A program made the position numbers and the translations under genes. From contig VXAU01000197.1 of assembly GCA_013399695.1 (NCBI GenBank), forward strand, positions 5,333,016 through 5,397,015: a stretch of DNA of 64,000 nucleotides, read 5' to 3'. The notes below the pieces were generated by a model that did no database searches, was not told the origin of the DNA, and saw only the letters and a list, made by a program, of their open reading frames with translations. This DNA comes from Formicarius rufipectus. Taxonomy: Eukaryota; Chordata; Aves; Passeriformes; Formicariidae. Position 1 is the first letter of the stretch; each line of letters starts with the position of its first letter. Below are positions 51,601-63,600 of this stretch, piece after piece.

Positions 51601-54600
51601 AAACAGCACAGGAGTGCGCTTGGCCCAGAACAGGGCGAAGGTCAGTCTAGAAACTGGTGGTCTAAATGAATCTGACAGGAGCTCCCCCTCTGACTGAAAT
51701 CATGGCAAATTCAGTCAGCTATGAGGCTTTGGACATCCTGTCTTAGTGTCCATAACAAAAAGGAAAGGCAGAAAAAGCAGCAGGATATCACCACTGTGAT
51801 TTCCAAACACCTCATGTCCATAGAGCTCCAGATCACTGATAACCTCTGAAAGGCTGCAGAGTAGCATCTTTTCAGCTCAACTATTCTTAACAGCTGACAA
51901 TCCAATACTGGACATACCCTCAGCCACATCAGAACAACAGCCAGTCAGACAAATACCCCCTTTTATGTTCAGAAAGTGTCATTCACAGACTGGCAAATCC
52001 ACGTCAGAACCATGAAGTACCCCCCATTAAAATGCAGCAGACCTTTGGAAAGGAGATTTGATCAGTTCCAGAACACTGGGAGCTCAGCTTGCAACTCACA
52101 GACTTGCTGCACCAGCACATCCCCACCCTGCCACCCAACTTACCTTCTCTTGGCCTTGTCCCATGGCCAGGAATTTGAGTCTCTCTGCAGCAAACTCCGT
52201 CCTCTCCGCCAGTTTCATGAGGTCACTGACAGGATCAGAGCCAGGACTTAAGATGAAAACCACAGGGGAGTGAGGGCTGCTCTGCTGCAGGATGGCCTCA
52301 AAGCTGATCACGGGCGGCTGCACATATCTGGGAGGGAGAGAGGCCCAAAAAGCTGCTGCTGTGCACAGGGCAGCCTCTGTGTGTGAACAATGACCTGTAC
52401 ACAAACAGCAATGCCCACCACACACAGAAATCATTCAGACACAACTCTTGTGCTTCTGTCTGGGCACATCACAAACCCGTTTACATCACTGGTTACAGCT
52501 CCAGTCCTGGGTGAGAGCCCCGAGTGGTGGGATGTGGGTTTGGAAGAGGAGTGGGACTTACATCTCCCCCATCGTCATGGTGACAAAGTCGGTCACTGCC
52601 CGGTACAGACGGTCCACCCGGAAGCAGCGCAGGAGGAGCAGCCTCTGGAAGGCTGTCAGGCTGTCCTGGTACTGCAGTGGGAAGGGGATCTGCTCCAGAG
52701 CATCTGTGTCGTACCACTGGTGAGAAAAATGGCAGGCAAGGCAAAAGAATCAAATGGCTCTATCAGGGAAATTACCAGGAAAGAAAAAAATGAGGGGCCA
52801 AGAGACACAAGGCAAACAAAGTCAATCAGCTGCAAGGGAATATTAAAAGATTAGGTGAATGTAAAAAATTCAACTATTTCAGATTAAAGTATTCAAGTCC
52901 AGAAACACATTTGTACTTTCATTTTATGTCAAGTAATTCTCTTAAGATATAGAAAACAGCATCCCAAGCAAAAGGTATTAACAGATTGCTTACAGGGAGA
53001 CTTCCTATAAAGCAAAAATACATGGAATGAAACTACAGGAGGAACAAAGGAAGTCTGTGTCTGTCACTAGCCTGTAAAACTCACTGTCACAAGAAGATCA
53101 AAGTGCATTGAGCAGCACAAAATTACCAGTGAAATGTTGACTGCTGAAATCAAGAGAAAAAATTCCACTGACTTCAACAGGGCAAATAACTCCTCCAGGG
53201 CATTTGACTGACACATAATGAATCTACAGTTTCCCAGGGAAGACTGGGGTTTGTTCATTTTTTAAATACTACAATCCTTAATTATTCTGCAAATAAGCCA
53301 ATCACTAACTGAGGTCCAGAAGCAAAGCAATACCTTGTGAAAGGAGCCCTGTGCAATGCTGAGACATGTTGCATCACACCTGAACATTAAATATCAAATT
53401 ATTAACCACTAGGTCAAAACCAGGGGACAACAGGATTGCAAAAAAAGAACACATACATTTCTCCATACTTCTGGATTGTCTTCCACATCATCTGGAAGGG
53501 ACTCAAATGTCTCAGGGAAGAGTTCAGAGAGGCGCATCAGGTCTTCCCAGCCCTGGTCCGGAAGCCAAGCGTACGGTTTCTTTCGGGCACTCTTCTCCAG
53601 GGAAATATTGCCTGGTCACAGTGGGAAAGCAGAGTGGATGTTCATGGCAGGAGTTCTCCAATACATCAACACACACACAGTCCCAAGCACAGAGGAAGCA
53701 ACTGGAAGTTTGTTTTGAAAGCCCTGTGAGATTAGACTGGTCTGCTAAAGGAAAGATGGATTTTACAAGGACCTGCAAATGCTGGAGTGTTATCTTTGCA
53801 AACATTTCTAAAATTATGCACATATAGCCCAAAAATAACGGCAGATTATTTCCTCAGGTAACATCCTAACAATTAGCTAATGTGAGTTTGTCAACAGAAA
53901 AAGACTGGCCTCTTCACTGTTTAACAAAGGTTAGAAGAAATAGAAATAGCAGAATCCCCAGTTTGTGTAAAGCTCAGTGGGTCTGAGGAAATCCTTTCTA
54001 GTCAAAGACCTGTCTTCAAAATATCTTTTAGCTGTAACTACACAGAGCTACATATTTACATATAAATATTCACTTTACCTTTCAAAAAGAACTCAAATTC
54101 TTCTTGTGGAATTCTGCCATCAGCTTGTTCTATCTTCACAGTCATATTAAAGGAGAACAGCAACTTGTGCTTCTCAAACAAGCCTACAGTAAAAGGACAG
54201 TATTTTCAAAATCAGCTGCCAAAGCCTGTTGAACTGGAGCAATCCTTAAATCCACACCCTGCATTGGGATGCCCCATCCCTGGAAGTGTTCAAGGCCATC
54301 TTGGACAGGGCTTGGAGCAACCTGGGCTGGTGGAAGGTGTCCCTGCCCATGGCAGGGGGTTGGGACTGGATGAGCTTTAAAGTCCCTTCCAACCCAAACC
54401 ATTCCATGATTCTATGATTTGGTCACCCCACAAAGATAATTTGATTGACAGTTGGACTTGATGTTCTTAAAGGTCATTTCCAGCCTTAACGATTCTACGA
54501 TTCTGTGACCTGGGTGATCAAAGATGGGGCTTTGGATGAGGCTTACAGAGTCAACACAGCACAATGGGAGCTCCACAGCTATGATTTACCTCTGCACCTG

Positions 54601-57600
54601 TGTTGTATTTCTGCAAGAGTTACACCATTAATGTGTGTAGTTTCTTCTAACAGAAATGGCAGGGAGTAAAGTGTGAGCCAGGAGCAGTGCTGAGCCCTGA
54701 ACAACAGGGAATTCCCTCTTTGGAAACTGCCTCTTTAATTAAGCCAGTGGAAACCATTGCTTTGCCTGCTGTTGCACATCAGTCCCAGCCCACACTGACC
54801 TGTGCAGCCATAGTTGTAGGTATGCAAAGTCAGGGTATCCATGATGTTTTTTAACCTCTTGGGAAGTATCGGGCTGGGCATGGATTTCCGAAGAGAGAAC
54901 CCAAAAACCTCCAAGAAGGAGACCAGTGAGAACTGATACATGATGTTGACAAGGGCCATTTCAGACAGGACAGAGAAGAGGATGGCCCCTCTCCTGGCAG
55001 CTGGTCTGTAGCCATCCCGAAGGCTGTCGATGTCCGCCGCCGTCATCTCAGCCAGTTTCAGTTTCTCAATCACCTGTGAAACAAGGATTTTACACACCTG
55101 GAATTGCTGTGCTGATCCAGAGTGTACCTATCCTATCACAATATCCAGAGCTGCTCAGTGCCTGCCTCTCTGTGTTTGATGAAGCACAGTGAAAAAGGAA
55201 AGACTATGTTCTGTTAGAAAATATCCTGGCAAAAGGCCCAGAGCTGGTACCTCAGTAGCTTTGAATTTTGTGTCTTCCAGGGTTTGCACCAACTCCACGT
55301 TGTCCAACATGTTTCCTGTGGAAGATGTCAGCCCATGAAGGAGAGTATCTTCCAGATTTTTCAGCAGGTTTTTGTTCTCACTTGTCTCCTGGATGAGATG
55401 TTCTCTCTGTTCTTCCAATTCCCTCCTTTCAAAGCCGGTGATGACGCTGAGCAGCTGATCCTCCAGGCCCTTCAGTGTAACTACAGGGGTAACACATGGA
55501 CACAGCACAGTCTGTTTCTAACCACAGGAGAGCTTTTGTGCAACTTACTTGATCTCCAGCATCTCATAAAGCTACAGCAATGCAAAAGAGTGACTTGGTT
55601 AATGAGTCTGTATCTTAATTGTACCAAAGCATCCTCTCCTGACAGGTGCAGGAAGAGATATTTAGCTCAGCTGCAGATCAGACGAGACAAGTGAGAAGGA
55701 TTTCCCATTAAATCAGATGCTAAGTATAACAACGACTGAGTATTTTAGAATTTCACTGAGCTTTCAGAAAACAACCCAGGCCCTAAATTTGCATTGCAGC
55801 ACAATCACTACTTTGTCACTAAATCCACACTTGGGCTCACCTGTATAATTGATAACCATGGCTTTGCCAAATACAGAAGGAGAATACTTTGGGTTTGCTA
55901 ATTTGGTGTTGAGGTACAATCTAAAATTACTGTCATAGTCGACCTCTTTGTCCCCCAGGACGATGAATGTTCGCCCCTGTGCCACTTTGATGTTCTTCTC
56001 TAGGACATTGTCTATCACAGGGTCGATGTACTCATCCACACTGTGCAACAAGAAAGGGTTTCCATACTTTATGGCCAGTTCCAGTTGTTTAAGGAAATCA
56101 GAGTCATTAAAGGAAGCCATCTGCAAAAAAACAGTGGGAAGATTTGAAAGAAGTGATACTCAATTTGCTGAACATTATTATTTTGCAATAGCTGCCAGTA
56201 CTAATGAAATTTGCTCTTTGCTGCTTTCTGTCTTTCCACCCACAAAAAATGCAAACTGCACTTGTATAAAGCAGTAAAGGTGCTTTTTTCAGATTGAGAA
56301 CAATTTCCACTTGGAGAACTACTCTTCAAAGTTCTAACTGTGCCTCTGATGGTGTTTATTGTCCTACAGGAAAAATTCCATCCTGGAGCTGAGATAAACC
56401 ACAATCCACACCAGCCTTTTGGTTATGTTATTTCTGCATGTACAGACAGGCTGAGAGAGTTGGGATTGTTCATCCTGGAAAAGAGAAGGTTCCAGGGAGG
56501 CTTTATAGCACCTTCCAGCACCTGAAGGAGCATCAAGAGAGACTGAGAGAGATTTTTGACAAGGACACTTAGCAATAAAAGAAGGGAATGGCTTTGCACT
56601 GAATGAGGGCAGGGTTAGATGGGATGTTGAGAAACAATTCTTTACTCAGAGGATGGTGAGGCCCTGGCCAGGGAAGCTGCCCCATCCCAGGAAGTATTCA
56701 AGGCCAGGTTGGTTGGGGCTTGAAGCAACTTGAGCTAGTGGGAGATGTTCCTATGGCAGGGAGTGGAACTAGAAGGTCCCTTTCAACCCAACCCATTCTA
56801 TGATTTTATAATACATAACAGGTTCACCATTCAACCTGACAGGGATTTATACAGCTTTGAAAACCACCAGTAAGAAGGTAAAAGACTATCTTTACCCTCA
56901 GATTATTCTTTTCTTCTTTCTTCTTAATCCAGTGCAAGGCCTGTTGCTGTGGGTCGATGCAGAGTGGGAAGCGGCTGGCATACGTGGTCAGGATGCCATT
57001 CTGCACAGAGAGCTCATCTGGAGGCAATCCCTGGGAAACCCACCTGGGAATAGAATGGACCAAAGACCAGGCTGGGACGAAAACTCAGTGGGAGAGCAGC
57101 ACACTTGATTTGTCAGTAAAATTTTACAATTCACTGAGAACACTGTTAGACACACAAGGAAACATACAGTGCATGGGATTGTGAGAACAGTGCCCAAACC
57201 CAGACTGACACACAGTCTGAGTGATCTGGAACTACACTGCTCAAAATACTGTTGCCTTTGGTGAGTAAGCTGTAGTAGCTGATATATGAGCTATCTGGGC
57301 ATGGGTTTAACTTCAAATTCATTGAAGTCAATGAAAAGACACCTGCTGGGTTATGGGAATACATTTTATAGATAACTCTGAACAAATTTCCTAAAAATGG
57401 TATTATATGTGTCTGAGTTCAGTGAAGGTCCCTGGAGTGTAAAGTACAACCATTTGTTAAAACAAATGGCCTCCATTAACCAGAAGGAAAATAATTTGTC
57501 TCTCTCTCTTGACATGAAAGTAGGACTGTTTCTCCCTGGAATGGCTGTGCATCCCCACCCACAACCTGCCAGTTCTGTGCTCCACACTCAGCTCCACTCC

Positions 57601-60600
57601 CACTTTATAATCTCACATTCAGTACTCACTGGGTTCGCTGACTGGCCATACCTGCTGACCTCCACATCATTAGTCAGGAGGCTTTCTAACTTGAAGGGCT
57701 CACTGCATGGAATGCCTCTGGAGAAGATATCTTCCTGCCACACCTGATACATCATCTCATGGCGGAAGTCCCAGCTGAAGGCTCCCTCATAGCTCAGGAA
57801 GGCAGCAGCCAGCAGACAGTCTCCAAGCAACTTCACCTGCCGTATTTCATACTCCTTGAATTCCTCTGTCCACCTGGTAGAATTGTAAGGGGATCTGTGT
57901 CAGTCTGTACCAGGGAGATGGGGTTTATGTGCAGAACTTCCAGCTGCTGCTACTTTAGATATAGGTTGAGACAGAACACCAAATTTAGGATCAGTTGTTC
58001 TCTCACTATTATGATGGCCAGAGACGCTGAGTTGATCTGAACCTTCTTCCTTTTAACCTGAGTTAATGGATATTAGCTTAGAAGGGATAACAGCTCTTCC
58101 CAGCAACAAACACCATAGGAAGTGACATGTCCAAAAATGCCTCTACTTGGTGCATTTTATCCCTGACATGTAACCCTCTGAGGTCGAACACATCTTTCTT
58201 TGAACCTTGACTTACCTCTCATTCTCAGATTTCAAGCCCACAATGAGCTTGTCAGCAGCCTCTAACCTTCTCTGCATAATCTCTGCTTCTTCTTGTAACT
58301 TTTGGTTTTCTTTTATTGCCTGCTGATATTTGTCATCCAAAGCTTTAAGCTCAGCCTGGAGGGCAGCCAGCTCTGCCTGTATCTTTTCCAGTTCCCGCTT
58401 ACTTAAGAGGTAGTTCCTTTCTAGCCTTGCCACCTACATCACATTGTGAAGGAAACAGGAGTGTCACAGAAAGAAGGGTTTGGAGAGGAGGCCTAAGTTT
58501 TCAGATTTCTTTTGGCTATTTCATTATTTCAAAGTGCCCACAACACTCTCATCCCCTGGCAAAAGAGGAAGTCTGTCTGCTTAATAACAACAACATTATG
58601 GCCCCAGAAATAGTCAGACACATCTGGTGAATACACTTTCTCAGTAGTCAGTTGGATACAATAACCTTTTTTTGACGAAAGTTGCCCAGTGCCATATGCC
58701 GGGCATTAGACTTCCCTTGGTATTACAACCAACTTTCCAGTCATCCTAAAAAAAGTTAATCAAAAGGTCTGTGCTTAAGGAAAATGGATTCTCTGTTCTT
58801 CTGAACTCTGCTCTATCCAAATGCCACGTGTTTTGAAGTCTGGTTTTAGCAGACAGCTATAAAGTGTTTTTCCAAGCTTGTTAGTTTATAGAACATACTC
58901 CTCCCTCCTCCTTCAAGCACTGGCATGAATGCCAACCCACATCCCAGCATCATGACACAACACAGCAATTTATGACTGAGTACCTGCCTCACCCCCTTTG
59001 CAACAGCTCTCCTGAACACCTCTTTTTAAGCACTTCAAGAGAAGTGGCAGTCTTATCAAATTGTCAAGTATTCTCTCTTTCATCAGAATCCTGCTTCAGC
59101 CTCCTCTGAGTCTGAATCCAACACATTTTACCTTTTCTTCCTTTGGCCTGATTGTTTTCACTACATCACAGTAGGTCACCACAGCTTCAGCAAACTTCAA
59201 CATTCCCAGTCCTGCTCTGCTAATAACTTCCATTTCACTGAAGGTAGTATTAAGATTCCTTAACAGAGCTAAATTGGCAAACACAAAAATATTGCAAGTG
59301 AGTTGAATTACAGTCAGAAATCCTCAGAGAAATAGATTTCCCCACCAGCAATATCAGCCAGTGCTGTGACAGACAATGTGAAATATTTGTCAGAATATTA
59401 AAGAGACTCTGACTTCAAGACGAAGGTACTGGGCACCTTCAATACAAGCACAATATTCCCAGTGATTTCTCAGGCTCTTTTCTTCATGAAGGGAGTGTGT
59501 TCAGGAGTTGTTCCACATGTCTGAGGTTCATGGTTTGTTCTTCTCTGCAGCAGTCAAGTGTAATTCTGCTCCAAGGCCCAAATTCCCCTTCTAGTGGAAC
59601 TGCTCTGGATTGCACCTTTAAGAGCATGTGCACAGTTTGGTCCACAAACTTTAGGTACAACTGCATAATCTCTGCAGTAGAAATCATACCTGCTTTCCAC
59701 TCTGTAACATCACATTTTAATTGCCAGCACATGGACAAGGCCATAATTCCCCTAAGCAGCTAAAAGGAGACAGGAGGCCTACTCTGTGTTCCTTGCCTGC
59801 TTTAAAGCAGAGCCTGTAAGACCCTGAGTGAGGTTTAACCTGGATGGAACATGAGAAGAAGGTCTGGGAAGTCTGAAAAATCCAGTCATCCCAACAATGC
59901 AAGACCTGCAGCACTGTGGCAGTGCTGTCCCTTAGAACAAAGTGAGCCCCACCCTCCCAAAGGACACTGGAAGGATTGCTGCTGACATGGCCAACCACAC
60001 TAACAAAGTCCTCTGCTCATTCCAAGCACACAGAGCGGGAGCTCACCTCGCATGGCTTTCACATTGCTCCAGGGAATCCCCCTGAAATCCGTGGTCAGCA
60101 GGTGTCGCAGGAAGTTTGGGTCAGCCATCATTGCCTTGGCTGTCTTCCAGTTCAGCTCCTTGTACCCTCTCATGATGAGAATGCATTCCAGGACAACTTG
60201 CACCTGCTTAGGGGGTGTTGCAAAGGATCTGGAAAACAGGAAAGAAGGAGACAGTGGAAGAGAATAAAGAGGAGACAAAGCACATGATGCCAGACAGGAG
60301 GACTTGCTGTTAGAGGGGCATTGCAATACAGGAGCTTGTCCATCAGACAGGCCATCCACAGTGGAAAAGGTAACCCAGGTCAGACAACAAATTATTAACT
60401 ACTCCAAAGATCAAAATTCTTGTATTCAGACAATTTGATCCATGAAATACTAAAGGATTTCAACCGTGAAAGGCCTGGAACCCTGAGACCCTGTACTCTT
60501 CCACAGGGCAGTGAAGCAGCTGCCTCTTGGGAGGAAAATCCAGAGATTACAAGAGAAAGGACTAAACAAGTGTGGCAGGAGAGGGAGAGCTGTTGCTGTT

Positions 60601-63600
60601 TTGGGGACAGCCAAGGACTGGGTGTGCTTTTATATTGATCCCTAAATACAAGATACATTATAAAAACACAGGGAGAAATTCATTCAGCAGGGAAACACAT
60701 TTTTGTGCTATGAAAGCAACCCTGAAAAATAACTGGTGTGTGTTCCTGTCCACACAGGAAAAAAAAAAAAAACAGAGGAGGAATGAAGGGGTTTGGACAG
60801 TCACTGCCCAGGAAAAAAGCACAGCAGGTTCTGCTGTATCAGACACAGGGTAGGGATGGGTCTCTCAGTGAATTTCCAGGAGTTTATCATACTGTACATC
60901 CAAAGGAGTCACCTGAGTTCAGTAACTTCAGCCTTGTCAAGCTTCTCAACCTCCAGTTTGGCAGCTTCTAAAATAGGCTTGATTTGATCCAAAGCTTCCT
61001 CAGCCTCTGCCTTCTCCACAGCAATAATCTTATTCTGCTCCTGTATCTCTATGGCTTTTTCTTCAGCCAGTTTTTTCTTCACCTCAGCTAGGAATTGTAA
61101 AAGCAGTACCATTAATGTATTATTCAAATTTGGAAACAGAACATATACTAACCCAGATTTGCTCTTTGCTGAACACCAGAAATGACCATCAGCTCAGAGC
61201 ATCCATAGTGCCAGCTTGCCTGTGTTTACAGTGTCACATCCCCTCAGCCCTCAGGAGCTGTAAAGTACCCACCAACTTCTGTGTTTTCTGAAATGTCTCG
61301 TAGTAAAGCCTCACAAGCAGCTGTTTTCTCTGTTAGCACAATCTTTTGCTCAGCAAGTTTCTGGTTCAGCTCAGCCAGCTGCACTGCAGCTTCCTTCAGC
61401 TTAACTAAGCCCCCATCCAGTCTTTTACATTGTGCTGGGTAGAAAAAAAGGGAGAGATGTCAGTGAGTTATGGATTGTGTCCTATCACACAGCAACAGAA
61501 TCTCACAAAGGGGAAACATGCTTAGAGGTGCACTCAGAGACTTTTCCTTTCCTAAGCCTCCCTCCCAAGATGATGTTCGTGTCACCTGAGCTGACATGAG
61601 TGGCCCTGTTGCCACAACTTGCTTTCCATGCTCACGTTTTATCCTCCTCACATATTTCAGTGTCCCTGAAGTATGAATAAGAATTGCTGTCGCTGAGCAA
61701 GGCTGAGCTGGTAGAAGATTCAATCAGACTCTTCCCCAATCAGAGAAGGGTCTGGTTTGCAGGTTCTGAATCCAGTTCATGCACAAAACGATTTGAGGAG
61801 AACCCACTGTTTGACAGTCTGAACATGCCCACGTGGCCAGCATATTGGTCAGTGCCCAAACCAGATGCCAGCACAGCATTTGAGATGGCATTGCTAGCAG
61901 GACTTTTCCCTATTGTGGGTAATATGTGACATTCTCACCAGCAGTTTTTTTTTCTTTCTCATATATTTAAGTCACTTATTAAAAAGCAGAAAACTTCTAC
62001 ACAGCCTTACCCAAAATGAACTGGTTCTTCTCCTCTAGCAGTTTTGAGTAAGTACTGATAAAATCAAGGTAATTCTTTGGTGTGACATGATTACTCCGTC
62101 TGAGTTTCTCCAGGAATCTCCTGCTGAACTCCCCCACAGACTGGTGCACCATGACCATGTGCTCGATCACTGACGTGCAGCTCTCTGCTGGGATCCGGGG
62201 GCTTTTGCCTCAAATTAGGCAGAGGAAAGAAAATACTTCAAAGATGTGTGGGTTTTTTCAGAGTACACCAATTACCATCTTTCTTATGTACATCTAAGCC
62301 AGGCACACATCTGCTTTCTGAGGCAAAAAGCAAAATCAAGGCAGAGTGAGAATGGAACCTCCTTGGAGGCACCTCACATTGTCTGCAGAGCTGGGAACTG
62401 GAACTTGAGCAATCTTAAAAACATATTTGATTAAGAAACTACCATCCAGTGATGTTTTTGGACAGGGTTTTTGCATCACCCATTCAGACTCAGGGCAACA
62501 GGTACAATGGAAATGAAACTGTGAAAACCCACAGTAACTGCAAGTAAAGAATGTATTCCTTAACCTATACCAAGGGCTAATGGGGTAAAATACTGACATC
62601 TTACATACCCACAAAGGATTGTGCAACTGCAAACAAGGCCTGGGGGGGCCAGGGCAAGAACCAGTCAATACCAGTGTTGTTGACAAGACCTTAAAATAAA
62701 AGGACAGTGTTATCTGAAAAATTCCTTGGTAAAACTAGCCTCCAGTGTGACAGAAAACCCCTTGATTAACTGTATTTGCATCAAGAATCTGCAAATCTGT
62801 CTGATTTGCCTCCTGCTTAGCAACAGGATTTACCACAAAGTCAATACTCCCATTTTGACAGTAAAGGATGGGCTTTGCCCCTGTGTTCTGCCAACTCCAT
62901 TGTGCCATTCTTGAGGCTCTTCCATGCTACAGTCAAGATCTGCAACAAGGTATTTGAGAGCCAGGTGTGGCACTCTCACCCACACCCATCTCTCACTCTT
63001 CTGTTCCCCAGAAGTCATTCCAGTCACCTGCTGAAGGGCAGCATCTGCCAAGCTCAGGTTTTTTTGGATACAGAAATGTTTCTCTTACCACCATCCTGGT
63101 TTCATAATGATTTAATACCACACATTCTTCTGTAGACCAGAGAAGAGAGGCTGCAGACATAGGCTGTGCATCTCCAGCTCAGTGAGGGAGACAATTGATT
63201 TCCAGCTGTTCAGCTGGAAAATGAACTGATCTGATAAATGCTAATCAATAACCCTCCCTGACATGTGGTAATTAACTGGAAAAATAATCATGCCCTTCAA
63301 ATCCTTAATCATGAACCCTGCTCTGTTTGGCTTCAGATGCCAAACATCTCAGTGTCCACTTGACAGCTTCTCTTGCGTGTAAGTCTGTATTTCACAGGGA
63401 AGGGACTAAACAGTGCAACTGATACCTGGGAAATTTCTGCACCACGTTCTCAGGTCGTCCCCAACTGGGGACATTCCCAGGACGATGTGAAGGTTGCTGG
63501 CACATTTTCTGACAAAATATTGCCACACACTCTCTTTAGCTGGGGGCACACCAGCTTTAGCTGCTTCCTCACCAATCTGACTCAGGATGGAGTCTTTTTC

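Noticed and set aside
56101..56126. ATG at the start of DNAH10 exon 11 as an alternative translation start
   Set aside because: It lies directly after a strong acceptor (TTTTTTGCAG) and the upstream exon joins in phase; it is an internal Met of AAA5.
59269..60046. The ORF at 59484-59744 as a DNAH10 cassette exon
   Set aside because: It ends in a stop codon and would truncate the motor inside the microtubule-binding domain; exons 6 and 7 already join in phase without it.
62642..62648. Possible frameshift at the run of seven C (minus strand) in DNAH10 exon 2
   Set aside because: On recounting, the run reads TGG CCC CCC CAG in frame, and the codons after it give the expected dynein sequence and donor phase.
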